NCBI RefSeq assembly: GCF_905397435.1
Contig: NZ_CAJPVI010000046.1
Span: 1-64,000, forward strand
Length of the DNA: 64,000 nt
Direction of reading: 5' to 3'
Origin: Cupriavidus numazuensis
Lineage (GTDB): Bacteria; Pseudomonadota; Gammaproteobacteria; Burkholderiales; Burkholderiaceae
The notes beneath the pieces are model-generated. The model saw only the letters and a program-made list of their open reading frames with translations. It had not been told where the DNA came from and made no database searches. Below, piece by piece: positions 34,384 through 41,474 of the stretch (the stretch's first letter is position 1; every line of letters starts with the position of its first letter). Made by a program: the position numbers and the translations under genes.

Positions 34384-35094
34384 TCAGCTGCGGGGCGGCA
34401 CAACGGCAATGATGCCGATGTTGCCCATCGTGGTGCCCGGATTGCCGGGGTTTCCGCGCGCACCCGCTGCCGTGCCCGGCGAACCCCGCTTCCCGTCGTG
34501 CCCGCCGTATCCGTGCGTTCCCGGCTCTCCGCCCGCACCCACATTGCCGCCCAGGCCGCCGATACCACCTTGCCCGACAATACCGGCTACCGGATTGGTG
34601 GAGATCGTGCCGCCTCCGGCCAATGGGATGTTGATCGTGACCTTCTGCGCGTTGCCGCCATTGCCGCCGTTGCCACCATTCCCGCCGGCGGCGCCGTTGG
34701 CACCGTTGCCGCCGTTGCCCGCGTTACAGCCCACGGCCTGGCACGCAGGTCCGTTGCCGCCCTGACCACCATTTCCGCCATCGGCGCCATCCCCTCCCTG
34801 ACCGCCATCCTGCCCGGGGCCGCCTTGCGACGCCACGACGAGGAAGCCTGTCAAGGTGGTGATATTGAGTTCCGCAGCAAGCGCACCGAGACCCTGGACG
34901 CCGTTGGTTCCGTTCGTTCCGGCGTTGCCCATGGCCCCATCGCCGCCGTTCTGTCCGTCTTGCATGCAGTGCGAATCCCCCCAGACGCACTTACCTTCCT
35001 TTGCCTGAGACGGCGTATTTCCCTGGGATTGTTTTGCTGGCTTGGGCGGCGGATTCTGAACCGCGCCCATGATTCCGATTCCATAGGTAGGCAT
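34384..35094 (-). CDS. Collagen-like Gly-rich repeat protein
   Basis: 236 residues. Two long Gly-x-y tracts (about residues 47-140 and 175-225) contain units such as GGDGADGGNGGQ, GNGGNGANGAAGGNG and GHDGKRGSPGTAAG. Between them are short beta-like segments (LAAELNITTLTGFLVVASQ, KVTINIPLAGGGTIS). The N-terminus (MPTYGIGIMGAVQNPPPK) is not a signal peptide. GGGAGA precedes the ATG. Cysteines occur at the ends of one tract (CVWGDSHC; CQAVGC). It may form a triple-helix or polyglycine-II type rod. Role unknown; cotranscription with the RHS protein suggests a structural partner or a target of the nearby oxygenases. Confidence 0.8.
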   Translation of the reverse strand: MPTYGIGIMGAVQNPPPKPAKQSQGNTPSQAKEGKCVWGDSHCMQDGQNGGDGAMGNAGTNGTNGVQGLGALAAELNITTLTGFLVVASQGGPGQDGGQGGDGADGGNGGQGGNGPACQAVGCNAGNGGNGANGAAGGNGGNGGNGGNAQKVTINIPLAGGGTISTNPVAGIVGQGGIGGLGGNVGAGGEPGTHGYGGHDGKRGSPGTAAGARGNPGNPGTTMGNIGIIAVVPPRS

Positions 35095-35121
35095 AAAAGT
35101 CTCCCGTTCAATTCGGTCTGG

Positions 35122-35613
35122 CTAATGTTTGGGGTCCACGTATTGCATCACCAGGTTCTGCACGTTAAGGGTGAAGTAGGTGTTCTTCACCGTCAGAACG
35201 GAATCGCTGTAGAAATTCAGCGTTCCGTAGTTCCAGACGGTGGGATCGGCACTGGGTCCGATCACGGTTTCGCCGTGGTGCATCGTGAAGGTGTCCTCGG
35301 ACACAAGGCGCACGTTTACCGGCAGCCCCTTGTTCGCCGCAGTCACTTGCGATGTGGACAGCTCGCCCTGGCCGTACAGATACGATTCGATGTGTTCCGC
35401 AAGCGTCCGTGGCCTGCCCGCTGCACGCTGCGAGATATCGCCTTCGCGGTCTTGCAGATGTTGCGGGTTGCGCGGACGCACCAAGGCGCGAAGCTGCTCG
35501 ATACTTGTCACCGTTACCGTGGAAGTCTGTGAACCGCGCGCCTGGAGTTGGGATCGGCTGTGCCCCAACTGCTCACCGAGGGCGAGAAAGTTTTCCATTT
35601 GCTCGTTAGTCAT
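35122..35613 (-). CDS. Hypothetical protein, second gene of the RHS cluster
   Basis: 163 residues, not recognised. AAGGAG sits nine bases before the ATG, so the start is well supported. The N-terminal half is polar and helical (EQMENFLALGEQLGHSRSQL). The C-terminal half is beta-rich with short repeated strands (GTLNFYSDSVLTVKNTYF, LNVQNLVMQYVDP), as in small beta-helix or lectin-like folds. There is no export signal. It lies 27 bases upstream of the collagen-like gene and 72 bases downstream of the PhyH gene. Confidence 0.7.
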   Translation of the reverse strand: MTNEQMENFLALGEQLGHSRSQLQARGSQTSTVTVTSIEQLRALVRPRNPQHLQDREGDISQRAAGRPRTLAEHIESYLYGQGELSTSQVTAANKGLPVNVRLVSEDTFTMHHGETVIGPSADPTVWNYGTLNFYSDSVLTVKNTYFTLNVQNLVMQYVDPKH

Positions 35614-35685
35614 TGCGTACGACTCCTTTGTCGCAACGTTGGGAGAATTGCCCCGGCGCCGGGTGCGACAGCCGGCGGGACTGCG

Positions 35686-36498
35686 TCACGCCGGGACGAG
35701 CGGCAACTGATCGAGGGTGAGGGTCGGAATGGCGTGATCGACATAGCCGAGGAAACGTCCGCCTGGCCGATCGCCGATCTTGTTGTGAAGGAAGAAGTCG
35801 TCGTCAATGGCGAACAGCTCGGGCCTGGCGCGCGGGGCACCTGGCTCGAGATAGCAGTGAAGCAGCTGCGCCTCGGTCGGAACCAGCACCATGTTCGCGG
35901 CAACGCGCGTCTGCCGGCTCCGGTTCGGTGGCGTGGCATGAACCAGAGCGTGGTCGTAAATGATCGCCTGCCCTGCGCGCAGTGGAACGTCCATCAGATA
36001 CTTTTCCACAATCGTCTCGGCATGCGTCACGAACGGGTTCGGAAAATAGGGACCACGCAGAACGTCGACAATGCGGTGGCTGCCTTTGAAGATCGACTGC
36101 CCGCCGTTCGAAGCGTCGGTGTCGATGAGCGGGCACCAGACATTGACCGAGCGCATCGAGCGCTCATCGACGAAGGTCCAGTCCTGATGCAGCGAAACCT
36201 CGCTGCCCGAACGGCTATGCTCCTTGACGACAAAATTGCCGACAACGCAGCGATAGTCATCAAGAAACATCGCAAGGCGCGGACCGAGATATTCTTTTAT
36301 CTTTGCATCGACGCGCGCGCGATATTGCGCATCGTCACTGAACATCGTTGCGTGAAACCCGAGCTCCGGGGATGGTGCCTCACTCCAGTAAAACCGCTGC
36401 AATTCAAGCACTTCCTCTTCAGTCAGCAGCTGTGCGAGAACGGCCCCCTCGGTGAGAAACGTTTCGTTATGCTCCGCCGCTCGGAATACACGCCTCAT
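35686..36498 (-). CDS. PhyH-family Fe(II)/2-oxoglutarate dioxygenase
   Basis: 270 residues of the phytanoyl-CoA dioxygenase superfamily. The facial triad is visible: SLHQDW gives His-x-Asp, and DHALVHATPPNRSRQTRVA supplies the distal His and the 2-oxoglutarate-binding Arg. The central YRCVVGNFVVK and the NGGQSIFKGSH segment are typical. The family hydroxylates or halogenates small molecules and sometimes protein side chains. It is the first gene of the minus-strand cluster, so a cluster promoter should lie just beyond 36498. Substrate unknown; oxidation of a cluster product or of the collagen-like protein are both open. Confidence 0.85.
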   Translation of the reverse strand: MRRVFRAAEHNETFLTEGAVLAQLLTEEEVLELQRFYWSEAPSPELGFHATMFSDDAQYRARVDAKIKEYLGPRLAMFLDDYRCVVGNFVVKEHSRSGSEVSLHQDWTFVDERSMRSVNVWCPLIDTDASNGGQSIFKGSHRIVDVLRGPYFPNPFVTHAETIVEKYLMDVPLRAGQAIIYDHALVHATPPNRSRQTRVAANMVLVPTEAQLLHCYLEPGAPRARPELFAIDDDFFLHNKIGDRPGGRFLGYVDHAIPTLTLDQLPLVPA

Positions 36499-37133
36499 GT
36501 CGCGCCCCCACGATTTCCTGGGTTGAATGGTCCCGCGATCAGGGCATCGGGAAGACGCTGATCTCGCCGGGCAGAGTCACTATATGGCGCCAAGAACAAA
36601 GCGCAACGTACGGCTTTCTAGATCTGATCTGCGGCGGCGTTACTTCGTTACGTCGATGAAACAGTGCGCTGACAACGAGAAAATGATCCGCAGCTTTCCG
36701 CGTGAGAATCAGGGTTGCGACGCACCGGGCGCAGGCGATTTCAGAATGCTAGATGTTGCGGATGGGCAAGCAATGAAAAATTGCTCACGTCAGGTTTTCC
36801 GCACCCTGCGGTGCAGGACCGGCTGGCCAGGCTTGCGCCATTCAACATGCACTTCACGCCCACCTCGCCATGACATGGCTGAACGCGGTCGAACGGCTGT
36901 TCACGGATTACCCAGGCACGATCGACGTGCGACGTTGACGTCAATCGATACTCCTTCCGTATTGTTGGAGACCCAATCAGTATTGGACGAAGCCAGGCAG
37001 CCGCCCCTACGATGCATGCAAATGGTCGACCCCTACTAACGAAGGGGGCGCAGCGCCAACCCGGCGCTGAGGTCGCCTTGCCGGTGGCCCTGGAGGCTCC
37101 CTGTCGGCCCCGTCTCATCTACTGGAATCAAGC
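36499..37133. other. Intergenic region upstream of the RHS cluster and the cleavage-enzyme gene
   Basis: A 635-base divergent gap, less GC-rich than its surroundings near 36570-36780. It should hold the promoter of the minus-strand cluster (near 36499-36700) and that of the plus-strand gene at 37134. It also contains a decayed transposase fragment, listed separately. Open frames on both strands here lack ribosome sites and family sequence. No clear promoter boxes can be assigned by eye. Confidence 0.45.
36790..36938 (+). pseudogene. Remnant of an IS630-type transposase C-terminus
   Basis: In one plus frame the DNA reads HPAVQDRLARLAPFNMHFTPTSP, shown here in parts: HPAVQDRLARLAPFN, then MHFTPTSP, then a stop at 36871. 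After a frameshift it continues WLNAVERLF and stops at 36936. IS630/Tc1-like transposases end with HPxVQ...FHLHFTPTxSWLNxVERxF, which this matches across the frame break. No other part of the element and no terminal repeats are found. It marks an old insertion next to the cluster. Confidence 0.6.
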
Positions 37134-37958
37134 ATGAGCAAGCCTTGCATCATTTCTGTTGCGATCACGGGATCACTGCCGCGCAAGAAAGACAATCCGG
37201 CTGTGCCGATCACAGTGAGCGAGCAAGTGGAATCGACCCAGGCGGCATTCGAAGCCGGGGCGACCCTGGTTCATCTCCACGTGCGCAACGATGACGAAAC
37301 GCCCACGTCGGATCCCGATCGATTCGCCCGGGTGCTGGAGGGCATTCGCAAGCACGCGCCGGGCATGATCACCCAGGTGTCCACCGGTGGTCGCTCCGGC
37401 GCCGGCAATGAGAGAGGCGCCATGCTTTCGCTGCGGCCTGACATGGCGTCGCTGGCAACCGGCTCGGTCAATTTCCCGACCCGCGTCTATGACAATCCGC
37501 CGGACCTGGTCAACTGGCTCGCCGCCGAGATGAAAACCTACGGCATCAAACCCGAGGTCGAGGCCTTTGACCTGTCGATGATCTTCCAGGCCGCTGCCAT
37601 GCAGGCGGCCGGCGCGATCGTCGGTCCCCTGCACATCCAGTTCGTCATGGGCATCAAGAATGCCATGCCGGTCGATCACGAAGTGCTTGAGTTCTACGTT
37701 CGTACCCTCAAGCGCCTCTCGCCCGATGCCACATGGACCGGCGCCGGCATCGGTCGAAATCAACTAACGATGGCCCGCTGGTCGCTCGAACTCGGGGGAC
37801 ACTGCCGCACCGGGCTCGAAGACAATGTGCGGCTGGACAAGGATACGCTCGCCCCGTCCAATGCTGCGCTGGTACGCCAGGTTGCCGAGCTTTGCGAGGA
37901 GTATGGTCGCCCTGTCGCGACCGCGGCCCAGGCGCGCGAGATCATGAATCTGCGTTGA
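37134..37958 (+). CDS. Beta-keto acid cleavage enzyme (BKACE/Kce family)
   Basis: 274 residues of the DUF849 family, which condense a beta-keto acid with acetyl-CoA to give acetoacetate and a CoA ester. The zinc ligands His47 and His49 (LVHLHVRND) and Glu229 (RTGLEDN) are present, as is the acetoacetate-binding region (TQVSTGG). 3-Keto-5-aminohexanoate cleavage in lysine fermentation is the best known reaction, but the family accepts many substrates, and no lysine genes are here. It stands alone on the plus strand, so the substrate is not determined. Confidence 0.88.
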   Translation: MSKPCIISVAITGSLPRKKDNPAVPITVSEQVESTQAAFEAGATLVHLHVRNDDETPTSDPDRFARVLEGIRKHAPGMITQVSTGGRSGAGNERGAMLSLRPDMASLATGSVNFPTRVYDNPPDLVNWLAAEMKTYGIKPEVEAFDLSMIFQAAAMQAAGAIVGPLHIQFVMGIKNAMPVDHEVLEFYVRTLKRLSPDATWTGAGIGRNQLTMARWSLELGGHCRTGLEDNVRLDKDTLAPSNAALVRQVAELCEEYGRPVATAAQAREIMNLR

Positions 37959-37970
37959 CGGCGCGTTTCC

Positions 37971-38008
37971 TCGATGCGCACCATGTTTGCCGCCAAGGCA
38001 ACCAACGC
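37971..38008 (+). pseudogene. Possible remnant of a GapN-like aldehyde dehydrogenase C-terminus
   Basis: 38 bases match the 3' part of the aldehyde dehydrogenase gene (20966-21003) at 34 positions. The translation SMRTMFAAKATNA compares with SIRTMIAAKATNA. No further open frame of that family flanks it. It sits 13 bases after the stop of the cleavage-enzyme gene. It could be the scar of a deleted paralogue; the match is short, so confidence is limited. Confidence 0.4.
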
Positions 38009-38117
38009 CCTCTGCTTCTTCGTCTTGTCAACATTGGCGCCGGCTGCAGCGTTCGGAGCGTCGACGTGCGCGCTCGGCTGCGCAATGACGACTTGTTCGC
38101 TGACGCAAAGTGGCGAA

Positions 38118-38768
38118 TCACTTCGTGGCGCGCATCGAGCCGGATAGCATCACCGTCTTGCCCGTAGCGCGAGGCACCTCAATCAGCAAAGCTTTCGCAA
38201 CGTCAGCGGCCTCGATTGGCTTGTAGTTCGAGGGAATAAGGAAGCCGACTGCCTTGCTGATCGTCAATCCAAGCTGCTCGCCCGGCCGCGTCGGCTGCCC
38301 TACAGCCTCCCGATTCCCGACAAGCAGAGACGGGCGCGCAATGACCAGACCTTCAAACGGCATCGGCGTCAACGCGTTCTCGAGACTCCCTTTCACCCGG
38401 CTATAGAAAACGTTCGAGTTGGCGTCGGCTCCCATCGCGCTCACCAAGCCCAACCTCCTGACGCCAGCGATCAATGCCGCCTTCGCCACCGCAAGATTGG
38501 CATCGTAGTCGATGGCCCGGAAAGCAGCTTGGCTGCCGGCGACTTTGATTGTGGTTCCAAGCGCAAGGTACAACTCGTCCGCAGCAGGCAGAGAAGGTAT
38601 GGCGCCAAAGTCGACGACATGGGCTGTGAGTTTGGGATGTTGAACCCCAGGTGTCCTGCGGCCCAGGCTGTGTACCTTGGCCACCGTTACGTCGGCCAAC
38701 AACCCATGAAGAATCTCTCTGCCAATTAAGCCGGTGGCGCCTGCGATGATGACTGTTCGATTTGCCAT
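38118..38768 (-). CDS. Atypical SDR-family NAD(P)-binding protein (HTATIP2-like)
   Basis: 216 residues with an N-terminal Rossmann motif VIIAGATGLIGREI (about residues 6-19). The family is the short-chain dehydrogenase-like group that includes human HTATIP2; members lack a clear catalytic function. FYSRVKGSLENAL retains a YxxxK-like Tyr-Lys spacing (YSRVK). The ATG at 38768 is used because GGAG lies nine bases upstream; the frame extends 12 codons more. A long inverted repeat lies 59 bases upstream and may control it. Confidence 0.8.
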   Translation of the reverse strand: MANRTVIIAGATGLIGREILHGLLADVTVAKVHSLGRRTPGVQHPKLTAHVVDFGAIPSLPAADELYLALGTTIKVAGSQAAFRAIDYDANLAVAKAALIAGVRRLGLVSAMGADANSNVFYSRVKGSLENALTPMPFEGLVIARPSLLVGNREAVGQPTRPGEQLGLTISKAVGFLIPSNYKPIEAADVAKALLIEVPRATGKTVMLSGSMRATK

Positions 38769-38826
38769 TGGCAGAAACTCCGTAATGATCGGCAATCCGG
38801 TCAAGCTGATGCTGAAGGTTGCCGGA

Positions 38827-38866
38827 GATTCCCATGTTATGCGCGGTGGCGCATAACATGGGAATC
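38827..38866. repeat. Perfect 18-base inverted repeat with 4-base loop
   Basis: Arms at 38827-38844 and 38849-38866 (GATTCCCATGTTATGCGC and its exact complement) flank the loop GGTG. It sits upstream of the SDR-like gene on the minus strand and downstream of the terminator of the small secreted protein gene. There is no T run, so a regulator-binding palindrome or an mRNA hairpin in the 5' leader is more likely than a terminator. Confidence 0.7.
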
Positions 38867-38929
38867 CTGGTCGCAGGCCTTTCTATATTCCTGAGCTTAG
38901 CTGGACGAGGGCAAATCTGCGTCCAGCAC

Positions 38930-38975
38930 GCCAGAAAAGGAAAAGGGTTACAGGCGCAAGCCTTGTAACCCTTTG
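38930..38975 (-). terminator. Intrinsic terminator of the small secreted protein gene
   Basis: On the minus strand AAAGGGTTACAAGGC pairs with GCCTGTAACCCTTT around a TTGC loop, with one bulged base. It is followed by TTTTCCTTTT. The hairpin starts about 38 bases after the stop codon at 39013. This is a convincing rho-independent terminator. Confidence 0.85.
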
Positions 38976-39012
38976 TCGTATCGCGATGCCCCGATTCTCA
39001 GGGCTTGTTGCC

Positions 39013-39267
39013 TCACAGCGGCATGTGGTCGGTCGAGAACTCGTAGCGAGCGCCGTCGGAGTTGACATCGAACTTGCCCGCCTTCGCACCATCGGCGTAG
39101 GGATTGAATTTGCCAGCCTTGGCGCCGTCGACGTAGACGTCGTACTTCGCAGCCCGCGCACCGCTGGTGTAGGGATCGAACTTTGTGCTGTTAGCCAGAA
39201 CCGGGGCAGCCGACAAGGCGGCGGCGATGGCTGTGATGACGATCAAGGTGTAGCGGGTGGCGTTCAT
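39013..39267 (-). CDS. Small exported repeat protein
   Basis: 84 residues. A signal peptide (MNATRYTLIVITAIAAALSA, cut near PVLA-N) is followed by about four imperfect repeats of roughly 12 residues: KFDPYTSGARAA, KYDVYVDGAKAG, KFNPYADGAKAG, KFDVNSDGARYE. I do not recognise a named family. The Asp/Gly-rich repeats could bind a cation. It has its own terminator and appears monocistronic. Confidence 0.7.
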   Translation of the reverse strand: MNATRYTLIVITAIAAALSAAPVLANSTKFDPYTSGARAAKYDVYVDGAKAGKFNPYADGAKAGKFDVNSDGARYEFSTDHMPL

Positions 39268-39507
39268 GATTTCCCTTTTCTCTTTTTTGGTGCGACCCGC
39301 CTGTTATGGAGTTGCTGCGTTGCGGTATCGCATGGTTTGAAAGATAAGGGTTTTCCCCAGAGTGACAAAGAGCGAACTCAGCAATAGACGGTTTCCCGTT
39401 ACGCAACAATCACCTGACCGAAGTCAAGGCAAGCCCTTACGGGCTGTGCCATGACGGCGGCGCCGGCGGGATGATGAGACAACGGCCGCATCGGGCCGTG
39501 GTACGGA

Positions 39508-40839
39508 TCAAGAACCTTTCCTGGTTGACCTTCCGACCTTGGCCAGCGGCAGGTTCTCCAGCCGCTCGGCGATGACGTCGCGCACCGCTTGCGATGCGCC
39601 CATCTTCTCCAGAAGATCTGGCCAATGCGTGTGGGCCATGGACACGGCCTCCTTGACCGCGGCCGTAGCGATCCGCTTGGGGATGCCGGCCTTGTCCGCG
39701 ATATCTTCATACAGAGCCAGGGTCTCCTTGCGCTGGAACTCGTCAATCGCTACGTTCTGGCCATAGGACGTGAAGTTGGGCAAGGCAGCGACGCACACGA
39801 TGTCGTAGGCCGGCGAGAGCTCCGGCAGCTTCCGGTCGTGGTAGATCACCGAGAAGTTCTTCAGATGCGCGTCGCTATTGCCGATCAGCGTATTCACTGC
39901 CTGGCGCAGGAAGAACTGTCGTACGTTCTCAAATCCCTTCGGGCTCAGCCGGTACAGTGCCGCCACGAGCCGAATGTACTCTTCACGCTTGGCGTACTTC
40001 CGGTTGGGCATCCGGCCGAGCATTTGGCAGCCGTCCTCCGCGTGGATCAGGCCACCGTCGGCAGCGCGATCGAAGCGCTCCACCGCCAGGTAATGCAAGC
40101 CCTCTCCCATCAAATCTGCGAGGTCCGGCACGTCGATACTCGACATCGGCAGAACCTGGATCGAGGCGATGTTCACACCGGCCGCCGCTGCGAGACGCAT
40201 CGACACGTATTCGTTGAACACCTGGGAATCGTCGTTCTTCGCCGGCAGCTTGGCGATGATGTCGGATACCTTCCCCTTCGTCGGGAGGGTGTACCGCTCG
40301 CCCTTGCGCATCGTCGAAAGCGCCAGCTTGTTCTGGACGCCCGAAACCGACGCCGCGCCTTCCGTCGCGCCTTCGACTACCGCGATCTCGAGGTTGTCAG
40401 CGCCGCCCGTCACGCCGTAGGTGCGCACGTATTCCGGCAGGGCGCGGACATCGGCCGGCTTCACAACGATGGCGCCCGGCAAATCGTTGCCAGCGGAGGC
40501 CAGGACGCCAAAATCGTCCTTGTCCTCAGGATTCTTTCGGGTGGACTCAAGGCGCTTGCGCAGCTCGCCCTCTGGCAGCAGCCCGGCAAAGTACGGGGGG
40601 AGCTCGCCGCCCGTGTTGTAGATCGCGGGGTGGAATGCGTTGTCGAACACTGCCGACGTGGCTTCCCGGCCAATCTCTGTCGGCAGAGTAATGGACAAGC
40701 TGAGCGTGTAGCGATCGTTGTCACCCCGGTATTCTTCCGTGGGTACAAAGCGGGTATTCCCGCCCGCTTCACAAAGGAAGCCGCAGAGCCGACCATGAAG
40801 GTGAACCTCCAGGTACCGGGGGTGCAGTTCAAAGCTCAT
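39508..40839 (-). CDS. hipA: HipA-type serine/threonine kinase toxin
   Basis: 443 residues, the normal HipA length. The catalytic loop is GNSDAHLKNFS with Asp323; the metal-binding Asp346 is in LSPAYDIV. The SVSGVQNKLAL segment near 164-174 matches the flexible loop that HipA autophosphorylates. HipA in E. coli phosphorylates GltX and causes growth arrest and persistence; other HipA-like kinases have other targets. It overlaps hipB by one base (TAATG), as expected for a coupled pair. Confidence 0.9.
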   Translation of the reverse strand: MSFELHPRYLEVHLHGRLCGFLCEAGGNTRFVPTEEYRGDNDRYTLSLSITLPTEIGREATSAVFDNAFHPAIYNTGGELPPYFAGLLPEGELRKRLESTRKNPEDKDDFGVLASAGNDLPGAIVVKPADVRALPEYVRTYGVTGGADNLEIAVVEGATEGAASVSGVQNKLALSTMRKGERYTLPTKGKVSDIIAKLPAKNDDSQVFNEYVSMRLAAAAGVNIASIQVLPMSSIDVPDLADLMGEGLHYLAVERFDRAADGGLIHAEDGCQMLGRMPNRKYAKREEYIRLVAALYRLSPKGFENVRQFFLRQAVNTLIGNSDAHLKNFSVIYHDRKLPELSPAYDIVCVAALPNFTSYGQNVAIDEFQRKETLALYEDIADKAGIPKRIATAAVKEAVSMAHTHWPDLLEKMGASQAVRDVIAERLENLPLAKVGRSTRKGS

Positions 40840-41123
40840 TATTGGCTCAGCAGGTAATCCAGTGTGGAACGGGCAGTGCGATCTGGACCGCTGCCTTTGC
40901 CTTCGAGAACCTGGCGCACTTCAGCCAGCTTCTCCTTGGGCACCATCACCCACTCCGCATCCATGGCGGCGGCAAGTGATTCGAATGTCGAGGCCCGGCT
41001 ATCCTTTTTCCCCTGCAGGATCGTTGAGAGGTTCTGCGCGGCCATACCGATCATCCGGCTCAGTTCGGCGATGGTCATGCCGCGGCGACTGCGCATGGAC
41101 TGCGACTGCGAGAGTAATGACAT
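40839..41123 (-). CDS. hipB: HipB-type antitoxin, helix-turn-helix regulator
   Basis: 94 residues with an Xre-type helix-turn-helix (MTIAELSRMIGMAAQNLSTIL, roughly residues 16-36). The position directly before hipA and the one-base overlap support an antitoxin that neutralises HipA and represses the pair. The C-terminal tail ends STLDYLLSQ; HipB tails are often short and protease-sensitive. A TACTAT -10-like box lies on the minus strand near 41153. Confidence 0.88.
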   Translation of the reverse strand: MSLLSQSQSMRSRRGMTIAELSRMIGMAAQNLSTILQGKKDSRASTFESLAAAMDAEWVMVPKEKLAEVRQVLEGKGSGPDRTARSTLDYLLSQ

Positions 41124-41474
41124 GGCATTTGTTTACGATGGAAGCTCTTCTATAGTATGTGTCATCAGGCGCCATCAGACAAGCGAGACCACATGCTATG
41201 GAATGCATACATGGCAAAAACAATGCCATAGTAGATGGAGGGATGCTCGTGCGAAGTGACTGCGCAACCAATACTATCGGATACGAATTCGATTAAACCA
41301 ATGCAATAGCATTACTACGATCCACTGTAAGTGCTTCATGGTTCACTACGCGTCGGCCGATGATATCGACTATTAGCCGAATTCGAAAACGCTTGTGGGT
41401 GGCCGAAAGCCGCAAGAGAAAGTGGAGCGCCGGAGGCGGCGCGGGGCGCCCGTCGCTGAGCCCACCGAGGCGGT
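41124..41474. other. Intergenic region between hipB and the antiporter gene
   Basis: 351 bases, more AT-rich than the flanks. It contains the hipBA promoter region and an inverted repeat ATGGCA-N7-TGCCAT near 41213-41231 that could be an operator. Near 41424-41460 there is a GC-rich stretch able to fold (GGCGCGGGGCGCC), which may end the antiporter transcript. I see no gene. Confidence 0.4.

Noticed and set aside
34580-34810. Repetitive DNA that might be a CRISPR or tandem repeat array
   Set aside because: The repeats are short GGN/CCN codons of the collagen-like tract, with no constant repeat and spacer lengths.
34498-35532. Plus-strand frame opposite the collagen-like gene
   Set aside because: The repeats in the DNA make all frames open here; only the minus frame has a ribosome site and a regular Gly-x-y pattern.
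36741-37118. 125-residue minus-strand frame in the intergenic region before the BKACE gene
   Set aside because: No ribosome site or family match. It is antisense to the IS630 remnant, which explains its coding-like look.
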